Shown piece by piece: positions 8,838-17,122 of a stretch of 64,000 nucleotides of DNA. A program made the position numbers and the translations under genes. Within the stretch, counting starts at the first letter, position 1, and every line of letters starts with the position of its first letter. The notes beneath the pieces are model-generated. The model searched no databases. It was given only the letters and a program-made list of their open reading frames with translations, and was not told where the DNA came from. Origin of the DNA: Candidatus Defluviilinea proxima (GTDB lineage Bacteria > Chloroflexota > Anaerolineae > Anaerolineales > Villigracilaceae); contig JADKIW010000001.1 of NCBI GenBank assembly GCA_016721115.1, positions 2,619,501 to 2,683,500 of the forward strand. Direction: 5' to 3'.

Positions 8838-10616
8838 ATGGAAATTAATTCTTATATTCGACCTCTTATACGATGGTGGCGCCTTGTAGTTGTTGTAACT
8901 ATGTTGGCAGTGATTTCAAGTGCTGTTTCGACTTTGTTTCAGCCTGCCCTATATGAATCACGGACAACATTGGTTATAGGTACGACAATTTTGGATCCGA
9001 ACCCAGATTCTGGGCAAATTTACATCGCCCAACAACTAGCTGGGATTTATGCTGATATGGCGAGGCGTGAGCCGATCCAACAGGCTACAATGAATGCATT
9101 GGGTATTACATGGTTGCCTCAATATCAGTCCAAGGTAGTGCCTAATACGCAGATGGTGGAAATCTCTGTTTCTGATACGAATCCACAGCGTGCACAAATT
9201 ATTGCAAATGAATTGGCACGTCAATTGATGGAACAAAGCCCGGCGATTGGTGGGACTGAGACAGGTGTTCGACAAGAATTTATTCGACAGCAATTATCCA
9301 GTCTCCAGCTTCAAATCCAAGATGTCGAGAAGAATATTGAAGATTTGCAAAGCAGCTTGGTTGGATTGAATAGCGCTAGTCAAACATCCAATATTCAAAG
9401 TCAGATTGATGAACAGACGCGTAAGCTCAATAGCTTACGTGAAAGTTATGCCAGTTTTCTTTCCAATTCTCAAAAAGGCGCTCTTAACATTTTATCTGTT
9501 GTAGAGCCTGCAAACCTCCCAACGAAATCAGTAGGTACAAATAAACTCATTATCATTGCTTTGGCCGGTTTAGTAGGCTTTAGTTTGGGGGCGGGTGCAG
9601 CCTATTTGCTTGAATTCCTTGATCGAACGGTCAAAACCACGACAGATGTTGAACGCTTGTTTGGTTTGCCCGTAATTGGGTATATTTCTGAGATTCAAGA
9701 AAATAGCAATAATGGTACGTATGTAGCGGAAAACCCAAATTCCATTATTGCTGAAAATTTCCGCTTGCTTCGTTCTAACATTGAGTTTTTTCAAATTAGT
9801 AATCCGATCAGAACGATTCTGGTCACGAGCCCAAATCAAGGGAATGGAAAAACTACAGTTGCTACAAACCTGGCATTGTCCATTTCGCAAGGGGAACAGG
9901 ACGTAGTGCTGGTGGATGCGGATTTAAGAAGGCCCGCTGTTCATAAAGTTCTTGACATGTCTAAAGAACCAGGCCTTTCGGATGTGATTCGAAATAAGGC
10001 CAGAGTTGATAATGTCGTGCGAAAGTGGATGGATGATGGGCTGAAGGTGATTTCTGCGGGTGATATTCCATCAAATATTACTGAAGTCGTTGGTTCCAAG
10101 CGAATCGCTTCTATTTTGGGTGAACTCAGGGATATGTACGAATTAGTCATCGTCGATGCTCCTCCGTTGATCATTGCTGACTCGTATAACCTAGCATCCA
10201 AAGTAGATGGCGTTATTTTAGTCATGGAGCCTGGTCAGACAACCGAAGATCAGGCAAAGACAATCAAAGAGCAATTGGACCGCTCCAATGCGCATTTATT
10301 GGGAATTGTTTTTAACAAGATATCTGAACAGAGTGCACACAGTTATTACGATTACCAGTATCGTTCCTTATATTCGCCGCGATATTATGGTGACTATATT
10401 TCGAAAGCCGATAAGGAGCCAAACACTGGCTCACGCTCTAAAAAGATTATGGCGTTTTTTGAGCACGGGAATGTTCCACCTGAGGTGGAAGATGGGATTC
10501 AAAGCGCCATCACAGCGATTCGAACTCAGCCGCGCGATATGGTGAGCCGCATCAAGAAAAATCGTAAAAATGGCAAAGCCAGTAAAAGCGATGATACTAC
10601 CGAAAATAGTGAATAG
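8838..10616 (+). CDS. Polysaccharide co-polymerase/tyrosine autokinase (Wzz-BY-kinase), copy 2
   Basis: This has the same architecture as the protein at 5957: Wzz domain with membrane helices near residues 15-32 and 230-260, a coiled coil near 155-210, and a C-terminal BY-kinase domain with Walker A SPNQGNGKTTVA, Walker A' VLVDADLRRP and Walker B LVIVDAPP. A tyrosine cluster (SYYDYQYRSLYSPRYYGDY) follows the kinase domain. Unlike copy 1 it continues for about 75 charged residues rich in Lys and Asp. It seems to have its own promoter and is closed by a strong terminator, so it marks the end of the polysaccharide locus. Two kinases may serve different polymers or different steps. Confidence 0.92.
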   Translation: MEINSYIRPLIRWWRLVVVVTMLAVISSAVSTLFQPALYESRTTLVIGTTILDPNPDSGQIYIAQQLAGIYADMARREPIQQATMNALGITWLPQYQSKVVPNTQMVEISVSDTNPQRAQIIANELARQLMEQSPAIGGTETGVRQEFIRQQLSSLQLQIQDVEKNIEDLQSSLVGLNSASQTSNIQSQIDEQTRKLNSLRESYASFLSNSQKGALNILSVVEPANLPTKSVGTNKLIIIALAGLVGFSLGAGAAYLLEFLDRTVKTTTDVERLFGLPVIGYISEIQENSNNGTYVAENPNSIIAENFRLLRSNIEFFQISNPIRTILVTSPNQGNGKTTVATNLALSISQGEQDVVLVDADLRRPAVHKVLDMSKEPGLSDVIRNKARVDNVVRKWMDDGLKVISAGDIPSNITEVVGSKRIASILGELRDMYELVIVDAPPLIIADSYNLASKVDGVILVMEPGQTTEDQAKTIKEQLDRSNAHLLGIVFNKISEQSAHSYYDYQYRSLYSPRYYGDYISKADKEPNTGSRSKKIMAFFEHGNVPPEVEDGIQSAITAIRTQPRDMVSRIKKNRKNGKASKSDDTTENSE

Positions 10617-10638
10617 ACGGATTTTTCATAAATCTAAA

Positions 10639-10668
10639 ACGGGCACACAAACGCGTGCCCGTTTTTTG
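10639..10668 (+). terminator. Rho-independent terminator after the polysaccharide locus
   Basis: The arms ACGGGCAC (10639-10646) and GTGCCCGT (10655-10662) form an 8-bp stem with an 8-base loop, followed by a run of six T. It lies 22 bases after the second autokinase gene. Confidence 0.9.
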
Positions 10669-10682
10669 TTATGTGGTCGGTG

Positions 10683-10688
10683 TATACT
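10683..10688 (+). promoter_or_regulatory. -10 box (TATACT) of a probable leaderless promoter
   Basis: TATACT ends 6 bases before the ATG at 10695, so transcription would start at or next to the start codon. No Shine-Dalgarno sequence precedes this ATG. A good -35 box is not visible in the preceding terminator. Confidence 0.5.
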
Positions 10689-10694
10689 TTGGGT

Positions 10695-11879
10695 ATGAAA
10701 ATACGACATATCGTTTTATCTATTCTGTTGTTAGGGCTAATCCTCTTCTTGTTCGTCCAGCCAGTGGATCTACCTGATGCGGCCATGTCTGCTTTTGGCT
10801 CGGAGACGGTTCGGGCACAGGTGACGAAGATCATTGAAGATGGGCAAATTGATCTTGGCGGAGTGACACAGCGGTATCAGGTAGCTCGCGTGGAATTGCT
10901 GGACGGCAAATATCAGGGCCTTCCCATGGAGATGGATTACGGCCGTCGACAGGTGTTATCAAACACTGTTTATCTTGAAGAGGGAGATAAAATTCTGGTC
11001 ACGGTTGGGTCGCGCCCGGATGGAGTACTGGTCGTATACTTTGTTGACTTTATGCGTGCCAGCCCGTTGCTGTGGTTGACTGCAATATTTGCAGGGGCGA
11101 TTCTTCTTATAAGTCGTTGGAAGGGACTCCGCTCACTTTTGAGCATGGCCTTCAGCCTGATGGTTATTATCAACTATATTATTCCTCATATCTTGACTGG
11201 CGGGGATCCATTACGTGTCAGTATTATCGGTTCAGTCATTTTGCTTGGGGTGACTCTTTATCTAACCTATGGTTGGAACCTCAAGACACATGCCGCTGTG
11301 ATCAGTATGGTTTTGGTATTGCTTATTACTGGGGTATTGGCTGGCCTGTTTGTGGCTATTACGCGGTTAACGGGTGCTGGCGATGAAAACGCGCTGTTTC
11401 TCATACAAATGCTCCATACTGAGATCAACTTACGTGGACTTTTGCTCGGTGGCATGATTATTGGTGCACTGGGCGTGTTGGACGACCTGGTGACAACACA
11501 GGCATCAGCCGTATTTGAGCTTCACCATGCCAACCCCACACTGGGCTTCCGGGCGCTTTTCCAGTCTGCGATGCGGATTGGTCAGGATCACGTGGCGGCG
11601 ACGGTCAATACGCTAGTTTTGGCCTATGCAGGGGCATCCCTACCGATGTTGTTGATGTTTACGCTAGGGCGGGGCGATTTGGGGTATTTGGTCAATTTTG
11701 AGTTCGTAGCGGAGGAAATCGTTCGAACGCTGGTCGGTTCGTTGGGATTGATCAGCGCGGTGCCGCTCACAACGGCGATCGCCACCCTGTTCGTTCTCAG
11801 GGCTGATTCGCTTGGGGCGTGGGAGCAGGTTCTCGGTCCGATGGGAAGCGGGGATGGGGGGCATGGACATGCCCATTAA
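10695..11879 (+). CDS. YibE/F family multipass membrane protein
   Basis: A signal-like first helix is followed by an extracellular beta-rich segment (residues 35-115, VTKIIEDGQIDLGGVTQRYQV region) and then seven to eight membrane helices. ALGVLDDLVTTQASAVFEL and the glycine/polar helices match the YibE/F family, whose function is not established; it is sometimes linked to small peptide or nucleotide export. The C-terminus GSGDGGHGHAH is Gly/His-rich, which could bind metal. The ATG at 10695 is preferred over an in-frame ATG at 10671, because TATACT (10683-10688) lies between them and the hydrophobic leader begins at 10695. It appears to be a single-gene unit. Confidence 0.8.
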   Translation: MKIRHIVLSILLLGLILFLFVQPVDLPDAAMSAFGSETVRAQVTKIIEDGQIDLGGVTQRYQVARVELLDGKYQGLPMEMDYGRRQVLSNTVYLEEGDKILVTVGSRPDGVLVVYFVDFMRASPLLWLTAIFAGAILLISRWKGLRSLLSMAFSLMVIINYIIPHILTGGDPLRVSIIGSVILLGVTLYLTYGWNLKTHAAVISMVLVLLITGVLAGLFVAITRLTGAGDENALFLIQMLHTEINLRGLLLGGMIIGALGVLDDLVTTQASAVFELHHANPTLGFRALFQSAMRIGQDHVAATVNTLVLAYAGASLPMLLMFTLGRGDLGYLVNFEFVAEEIVRTLVGSLGLISAVPLTTAIATLFVLRADSLGAWEQVLGPMGSGDGGHGHAH

Positions 11880-11937
11880 GTGCAACTTTTCTACGTCTGC
11901 TCCGTAGGTATGTATAGAAAGTCCAAGAGGAGAGCAA

Positions 11938-12543
11938 GTGACTGACGAAAAGACCTGGGTTTTCCAGGCACAACAAGGCAGTGACGAGGCGTTTACTCAA
12001 CTCGTTGAAACCTATCAAAAACCTGTATATAACCTGTGTTATCGCATGTTGGGCGAGCCAGGCGCGGCGGAAGATGCCTCGCAAGAGACCTTCCTGCGCG
12101 CCTATCAGAACCTACATCGTTATGATGCTTCGCGAGCATTCGGCACGTGGATTCTCTCCATCGCCGCGCACTATTGCATTGATCAGTTGCGGAAGAAGAA
12201 GTTTACGATGTTTTCAATGGACGCTGAAAACGACGATGGCGCGACATTTGAGATCCCAGACGCCTCAGCCCCGGACCCCGAAGCTGAATCTGTCAAAAAG
12301 GAACAACGTGAACGCCTACACCTTTTGCTCAAACATCTTGATCCGACCGATAGGGCCGCAGTAATCATGCGTTATTGGTACGATTTTTCTGAAGTTGAAA
12401 TTGCAAAATCCTTGAAGCTTACAGTTAGCGCGGTGAAAAGCCGTCTGCACCGTTCAAGACGTGTGTTGGCGGGTATGTGGCAGGAAGATTCTGCACCCAG
12501 CGCACGCCCCGAAAGGAGACCCTATGAATCACCAGCCTTTTGA
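11938..12543 (+). CDS. ECF-type RNA polymerase sigma factor
   Basis: A sigma-70 family ECF factor of 201 residues. Region 2 is seen in YNLCYRMLGEPGAAEDASQETF and FGTWILSIAAHYCIDQLRKKK, which recognise the -10 element. Region 4 is DRAAVIMRYWYDFSEVEIAKSLKLTVSAVKSRLHRSR, a helix-turn-helix that binds the -35 element. The start is GTG at 11938 with GAGGAGAG about 7 bases upstream. The 3' end overlaps the start of a zinc anti-sigma gene, the usual arrangement for a membrane-stress sigma factor held inactive by its partner. GCAACT at 11882 with CGTAGG at 11903 is a weak candidate for an autoregulated ECF promoter. Confidence 0.92.
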   Translation: MTDEKTWVFQAQQGSDEAFTQLVETYQKPVYNLCYRMLGEPGAAEDASQETFLRAYQNLHRYDASRAFGTWILSIAAHYCIDQLRKKKFTMFSMDAENDDGATFEIPDASAPDPEAESVKKEQRERLHLLLKHLDPTDRAAVIMRYWYDFSEVEIAKSLKLTVSAVKSRLHRSRRVLAGMWQEDSAPSARPERRPYESPAF

Positions 12544-13048
12544 AGAATGGTTGTTGAATGAGATACCTGTTACCCCTGAGCAAAAGCGCGAGCTTGACCT
12601 GCATGTGCGCTCCTGCTCATATTGTGCCGCACTTGTTGAAACGGGAATTGCCCTGCATTCGACAAAAATGGTTGCACCTGCCAGCGGTTTCACGGCACGC
12701 TTCCAGACTCGTTTGATCGAGCGGAAGCTGGCCGACCGCCGACGTAAGTTCTGGGGCGCCCTTGTGTTTCTATTGGGCGGTTTGAGTTTTCTGGCGTGGA
12801 TCTTGGCACCTTCGGTGGCTTCTTTCTTTGCCTCACCGGCGGCATGGATTACCGCTCTCGTGGAATGGGGTGTATTTGTCCTTACCACGTTGAATGCGAT
12901 GTTCCAGGCTGGATCTGTTGTGGTAAAGATCGCCCCGGGTTTTCTTTCCCCTTTCATGTGGATGATCCTGATTTCGGCGTTTGCCGGCATCAGTCTTCTG
13001 TGGTCAGTATCAATCTGGCGGTTTGTTCGTAAGCCGCAAGGAGTATAG
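12524..13048 (+). CDS. Zinc-binding anti-sigma factor, membrane-anchored
   Basis: The N-terminus holds the ZAS motif HxxxCxxC (H27, C31, C34 in LDLHVRSCSYCAAL), typical of anti-sigma factors that clamp ECF sigma regions 2 and 4. Three hydrophobic stretches follow (about residues 77-95, 105-125 and 145-165), so the protein is membrane-bound with a cytoplasmic head. ATG at 12524 is chosen because AAAGGAGAC lies just upstream; it overlaps the last 20 bases of the sigma gene. The sigma factor should be released when the membrane part senses envelope change. The signal is unknown. Confidence 0.87.
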   Translation: MNHQPFEEWLLNEIPVTPEQKRELDLHVRSCSYCAALVETGIALHSTKMVAPASGFTARFQTRLIERKLADRRRKFWGALVFLLGGLSFLAWILAPSVASFFASPAAWITALVEWGVFVLTTLNAMFQAGSVVVKIAPGFLSPFMWMILISAFAGISLLWSVSIWRFVRKPQGV

Positions 13049-13051
13049 TGT

Positions 13052-14122
13052 ATGAAAAATAAATTTAGATATGTGTCTTTCTTGTTACTATTGGTTTTGT
13101 TGCTTGTGCCTGCCAGTTCGGTACATGCACAGGGAAGTGGCCCCGGTGATGGAAGTGGACGTGTCATCTTTGGGTCTAACTTTACTCTCAAGAGTGGAGA
13201 TACCTTCGAAGGAGATTTGGTTCTCTTTGGTGGCAATGTAACGATTGAAGAAGATGCAACATTGAAAGGCAATCTGGTTGTCATTGGCGGACAAGTGGAA
13301 AGCAATGGTTTACTTGACGGCGACCTTGTCGTTGTGGGTGGACAGGTTAGCCTTGAGAAAACCGCTGTTGTTGAAGGGGATGTGGTTACTGTAGGTGGAC
13401 AGTTACAACAGGAAGATGGCGCCGAGATCAATGGCGAAGTTGTAAATAATGTCGCTCCTGAGATCGATATTCCCAACGGACGTGTGCCACCTGTAGTCCC
13501 TGGCGTCCCATCAGTGCCTGATGTTCCGTCAGCGCCCAATATCAACATTGATTTCAACCCGTTCCTTTCGGCAGGTGGAATTTTCTTTCGCGCAGTGGTT
13601 GTTGCCATGTTGGCCATGCTGATCGTTGTATTTCTGCAACCGCAAATGGAGCAGGTCAGCGATGCAATCGTTAGTCAGCCCTTGATGTCTGGTGTATTTG
13701 GTTTAGCCGCAACTGTGGGCGGACCAATTGTCATTCTAGTGGCCTCTCTAATTATGATCGTCACGCTTATTCTTATCCCTGTGGCGGTTGTAGTCTTGTT
13801 CTTGGGCTCATTACTTCTGGCTCTGGCTTGGTTATTCGGCGTAATTGCTCTCGGTTATGAAGTGGGTGAACGCTTTACTCGTTCACTCAATCAGACTTGG
13901 GCGCCAGTGCTCACAGCCGGGTTTGGGACCTTCCTGGTCATGCTTGTTGGCGGTGCGGTTGGTGCGATCCCTTGTATCGGGTGGGTCGTCCCGACATTGA
14001 TCGGCCTGGTGGCTGTTGGTGCTGTAGCGATCACACGCTTCGGCGTCCGCCCTGTGCCAGTATCTGTAGCGAATGTATATACCCCGCCTGTAGACCAAAG
14101 TCAGATCCCGCCCACCTCGTAA
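13052..14122 (+). CDS. Secreted/membrane bactofilin-like (polymer-forming) protein
   Basis: A signal peptide (residues 1-26, ending VHAQ) precedes a right-handed beta-helix repeat: GDTFEGDLVLFGGNVTIEEDATLKGNLVVIGG and similar turns up to about residue 135, as in bactofilin/polymer-forming repeats. A Pro-rich linker (about 140-165) leads to four or five membrane helices (about 170-330). The gene starts 3 bases after the anti-sigma stop, so it is the third gene of the sigma operon and a likely target or sensor of that system. Extracytoplasmic placement of a bactofilin-like domain is notable because bactofilins are normally cytoplasmic. Function unknown. Confidence 0.75.
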   Translation: MKNKFRYVSFLLLLVLLLVPASSVHAQGSGPGDGSGRVIFGSNFTLKSGDTFEGDLVLFGGNVTIEEDATLKGNLVVIGGQVESNGLLDGDLVVVGGQVSLEKTAVVEGDVVTVGGQLQQEDGAEINGEVVNNVAPEIDIPNGRVPPVVPGVPSVPDVPSAPNINIDFNPFLSAGGIFFRAVVVAMLAMLIVVFLQPQMEQVSDAIVSQPLMSGVFGLAATVGGPIVILVASLIMIVTLILIPVAVVVLFLGSLLLALAWLFGVIALGYEVGERFTRSLNQTWAPVLTAGFGTFLVMLVGGAVGAIPCIGWVVPTLIGLVAVGAVAITRFGVRPVPVSVANVYTPPVDQSQIPPTS

Positions 14123-14152
14123 CAGCCAAAATACCCGCGTGATATAATTTTG

Positions 14153-14189
14153 CCCGCTCCGAAGCAAGAACTCGGAGCGGGTTCTGTTT
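14153..14189 (+). terminator. Terminator of the sigma factor operon
   Basis: CCCGCTCCGA (14153-14162) pairs with TCGGAGCGGG (14172-14181), followed by TTCTGTTTT. The right side contains AACTCGGAGCGG, a 12-mer repeated exactly in the terminator at 37910. TGATATAAT at about 14140 just upstream could be an extended -10 for the next gene. Confidence 0.85.
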
Positions 14190-14201
14190 TACGGAGGTAG
14201 T

Positions 14202-15317
14202 ATGGCTTTGAAAGAAATATCAATCCCCAACACGAAGATACACAAATCACCGCCGCCACTGATCGAAGTATCAGGCACTCATCGCGAAATGGGACAGCAG
14301 ATCGGTGAGGCGCGACGTGAGCAGGTACAACATAGCGTGGAGAATGCACGTAACCTTATCGAACTGGCTTACGATACACTTGAGTTGACTTGGGACGGCG
14401 CACAGATCCAATCGCGCAAGTACCTGCCCTTTGCCGAAGAGCGATATTCACAGTATGTAGAAGAGTGGCGTGGTATTGCAGAGGGTGCCAATGTCCCTTT
14501 TTCTGAACTTGTAACGCTTAACGTCATGGAAGCTGTCACAGTGGATGCCCTGCATCTCACGCGCTGTACCAGCTTTGCCGTTAATGAAGAGCGAACCGCT
14601 GATGGTCACATCCTTCTTGCGCACAACGAGGATTGGGTCCCAGAGGATGAAGATGATGTGTATGTGGTCAGTGCCAAGCCAGACAAGGAACCCCCGTATC
14701 TTGCCATGACGTACGGCGGTCTCCTGCCAAATGTTGGATTCAACGCATATGGTATTGCCCAACTCATTGACTCGGTCTACCCCAACGATTCGCGTATCGG
14801 CATTCCGCGTCTGATCGTCGCGAGGGCAGTTTTGGCCTCCCGTCGCCTTTCCGGCGCCCTCGGACGGACTCTCATCAAGCATCGCGCGGCAGGCTACAAC
14901 CATTTGCTCGCACACGAAAGCGGGGAGTTGTACTCGGTGGAAGTCTCAGCGCGCAAATTTGAAATCCTGCACGGCACGGACGGATATATGGTGCACACCA
15001 ATCATTATCTTTCCCACACAATGAAGGCTATTGAGCACGAACCCGAAGAGTTGCTTTCTTCCCGTGTGCGTTACTTCAGGGCAAATCGCCTGTTACGACA
15101 AAGCTCTGAACATACGATCAAATCCTTGCAAGGCATTCAAAAAGACCACGTCAACCTGCCAAACTCGATCTGCAACCACAATATCGAAGGTATTGACCCG
15201 CTTGACCGCGAAAGCACCATCTGCGCCCTCGTCATTGACCTGACCGCCCGCGAGATGCACATCGCCTGGGGCAATCCCTGCCAGAATGCATATCATACGT
15301 ATCATTTGAGTGAGTAG
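14202..15317 (+). CDS. C45-family autoproteolytic acyltransferase/hydrolase
   Basis: A 371-residue Ntn-hydrolase of the C45 group (isopenicillin N acyltransferase-like). The motif LTRCTSFAVNEERTADGHI near residue 120 holds the cysteine that would become the N-terminal nucleophile after self-cleavage, followed by LLAHNEDW, conserved in the family. EVSGTHREMGQQIGEARR at residues 23-40 is the typical N-terminal helix. The family acts on small amides or acyl groups; the true substrate of bacterial members is mostly unknown. A strong GGAGG site precedes the ATG. It is a monocistronic unit between two terminators and has no signal peptide, so it is probably cytoplasmic. Confidence 0.82.
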   Translation: MALKEISIPNTKIHKSPPPLIEVSGTHREMGQQIGEARREQVQHSVENARNLIELAYDTLELTWDGAQIQSRKYLPFAEERYSQYVEEWRGIAEGANVPFSELVTLNVMEAVTVDALHLTRCTSFAVNEERTADGHILLAHNEDWVPEDEDDVYVVSAKPDKEPPYLAMTYGGLLPNVGFNAYGIAQLIDSVYPNDSRIGIPRLIVARAVLASRRLSGALGRTLIKHRAAGYNHLLAHESGELYSVEVSARKFEILHGTDGYMVHTNHYLSHTMKAIEHEPEELLSSRVRYFRANRLLRQSSEHTIKSLQGIQKDHVNLPNSICNHNIEGIDPLDRESTICALVIDLTAREMHIAWGNPCQNAYHTYHLSE

Positions 15318-15341
15318 TTGAAAACGAGGAAATTGATTTGG

Positions 15342-15371
15342 AATCAGACGGCTTGCCGTCTGATTTTGCTT
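15342..15371 (+). terminator. Terminator after the C45 hydrolase
   Basis: AATCAGACGGC (15342-15352) and GCCGTCTGATT (15355-15365) form a tight stem followed by a short T-rich stretch. The T stretch is part of the -35 region of the next promoter. Confidence 0.8.
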
Positions 15372-15394
15372 CAATGCAGTTTTTGTCTTATAAT
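15366..15394 (+). promoter_or_regulatory. Promoter of the TIR-FGE gene
   Basis: TTGCTT (15366-15371) and TATAAT (15389-15394) are separated by 17 bases, a good housekeeping-sigma promoter. Transcription would start near 15401, leaving a leader of about 60 bases before the ATG at 15464. Confidence 0.65.
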
Positions 15395-15463
15395 GCAGAC
15401 TTGATGGGAATGATATGACCTCAAAAGGTTAGACACTACAGATAGCGAGACGGGAAATAAGTT

Positions 15464-17011
15464 ATGAATGCTACAGCACGAGCCCTTAAAGTTTTTCTCT
15501 GTAATGCAGACCAAGATCAAAAAGCGGTACTAGACCTTTATCGACGCTTGAAAAACGATGGGGTAGAAGCTTGGTTACCAGAAGAGGATCTCGTGCCTGG
15601 CCTGAATCGTGAGCATGGTATTCGTATGGCTGTGCATGAAGCTGACGTAGTGGCAGTATGCCTTTCTAATCACTTCAACCAAGAAGGTGATCAACAAAGA
15701 GAGGTACGGATTGCTTTCGAAGCAGCTAAAGGGAAACCAGATGATCAGATTTTTATCGTTCCTGTTCGTTTGGAAAAATGCGGAGTTTCTGAAAGTTTAA
15801 GGCAATGGCAACATGTGGATTTATTTGAAACGGGTGGCTATGAAAAACTTATGCGTGCTCTACATCAGCGTGCACATGGTATCGGTATTACTACGTTGCA
15901 ATTCAAGAAAGACCAATTGCCGGGTGTCGAAAAAAATAAAAATAGGGAACCTAAGTCTGTTCCTACAAAAAAACAATCTGGTAATAAGCCGTCACTCCCG
16001 TTAGACGTTGGTACGTCCCAACCTGTTTCGAAATCTGGATTAAATACTACCATTGCTGTAGCATTGATTGGCCTTGTGGGAACGATCATTGCGGCTTTGT
16101 TGACATCCCCTATCATTGAGAAATTATTTTCGCCTTCATCACCTACCCCTGTCATTATGGCGTCTATGTCTCCAGAACCAATCGTTACTCTGGCACCCGG
16201 AGATGCTCTATTGTCTCCTGTTCCGGCTGATACTCTGATGCTATTAACACCTTCAGTACCTTTGATTGGAAGGGATGGAATGCGTTTGATTGAGATTCCC
16301 GCTGGGGATTTCGCTATGGGTAGCAAAGGGAATGAACCCGATGAAAGGCCAGTACATACGGTTTACTTGGGTACTTTTTTTATTGACCAGACAGAGATCA
16401 CAAATGCCATGTATGCTTTGTGTGTGGACAGTGGAAAGTGTAGCGCTCCAAAACTAAACACATCGATCACCCAGAATGAGAGTAATAACAATTCCTATTA
16501 TGGAAACCCAAAATTTGATAATTACCCAGTAATTTACGTTTCATGGATTGATGCTAAAACATATTGTAAGTGGACAGGGCGTCGTTTGCCAACAGAAGCC
16601 GAGTGGGAGAAGGCAGCAAGTTGGGACGATGGGAAAAAAGTAAAGCGGTTATATCCTTGGGGAAGCGGAATTGATTGTTCATACGCGAACTATTATGGAG
16701 ATGGGGACAATTTGTGTACTGGTGATACCACACCTGTTGGAAGTTATCCTGTTGGGGCCAGTTTCTACGGCGTTTTGGATATGGCGGGTAATGTTTGGGA
16801 ATGGGTTGCAGACCGATATGACCATGAATATTATCAAGACCCTGATTCTGATAACCCACTAAGTGTTTCGGGTAATAATATTGTTGTCCGGGGAGGTTCA
16901 TTCCTCACGGGGCGAGCAGTAGGTATACGATCATCAGATCGTCATTCATTGCCTCCTGATAACACTAGCTATAGTTTAGGTTTCCGCTGTGCCACGGATG
17001 TGACGCCGTAA
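15464..17011 (+). CDS. TIR domain - transmembrane helix - formylglycine-generating enzyme-like (FGE/SUMF1) fusion
   Basis: Residues 8-140 are a TIR domain (KVFLCNADQDQKAVLDLYRRL, EAWLPEEDLVPGLN, DVVAVCLSNHF, REVRIAFE). E80 in REVRIA is the candidate catalytic glutamate of an NAD-cleaving TIR. A charged linker leads to one membrane helix (about 190-215), then a Thr/Pro-rich region. Residues 270-515 are an FGE/sulfatase-modifying fold: IPAGDFAMGS, DQTEITNAMY, RLPTEAEWEKAA, DMAGNVWEWVAD, VVRGGSF and LGFRCA. The active-site cysteine pair of true FGE is not evident, so this is probably a ligand- or substrate-binding fold. The predicted topology puts TIR inside and FGE outside, a receptor-like layout. 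Role unknown; signalling or defence is a guess. Confidence 0.85.
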   Translation: MNATARALKVFLCNADQDQKAVLDLYRRLKNDGVEAWLPEEDLVPGLNREHGIRMAVHEADVVAVCLSNHFNQEGDQQREVRIAFEAAKGKPDDQIFIVPVRLEKCGVSESLRQWQHVDLFETGGYEKLMRALHQRAHGIGITTLQFKKDQLPGVEKNKNREPKSVPTKKQSGNKPSLPLDVGTSQPVSKSGLNTTIAVALIGLVGTIIAALLTSPIIEKLFSPSSPTPVIMASMSPEPIVTLAPGDALLSPVPADTLMLLTPSVPLIGRDGMRLIEIPAGDFAMGSKGNEPDERPVHTVYLGTFFIDQTEITNAMYALCVDSGKCSAPKLNTSITQNESNNNSYYGNPKFDNYPVIYVSWIDAKTYCKWTGRRLPTEAEWEKAASWDDGKKVKRLYPWGSGIDCSYANYYGDGDNLCTGDTTPVGSYPVGASFYGVLDMAGNVWEWVADRYDHEYYQDPDSDNPLSVSGNNIVVRGGSFLTGRAVGIRSSDRHSLPPDNTSYSLGFRCATDVTP

Positions 17012-17076
17012 AAAAAACCAAAAGATCGCAAAGTATCGATTTTTCTTACTTTTTTTATTGGTTTCGCTTACCTTTT

Positions 17077-17119
17077 AGAGCTTCGAGATTTCTTCGCAAG
17101 AATCTCGAAGCTCTTATTT
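17077..17119. terminator. Bidirectional terminator between convergent genes
   Basis: AGAGCTTCGAGATT (17077-17090) and AATCTCGAAGCTCT (17101-17114) form a perfect 14-bp stem with a 10-base loop. T-rich sequence lies on both sides, so it can end both the TIR-FGE gene and the convergent chelatase gene. The rest of 17012-17076 is AT-rich and holds nothing recognisable. Confidence 0.85.
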
Positions 17120-17122
17120 ATC

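Noticed and set aside
12529..13617. Long antisense reading frame over the anti-sigma and bactofilin-like genes
   Set aside because: It is a shadow of the + strand genes with low-complexity Thr/Pro/Ser content and no motif or start signal.
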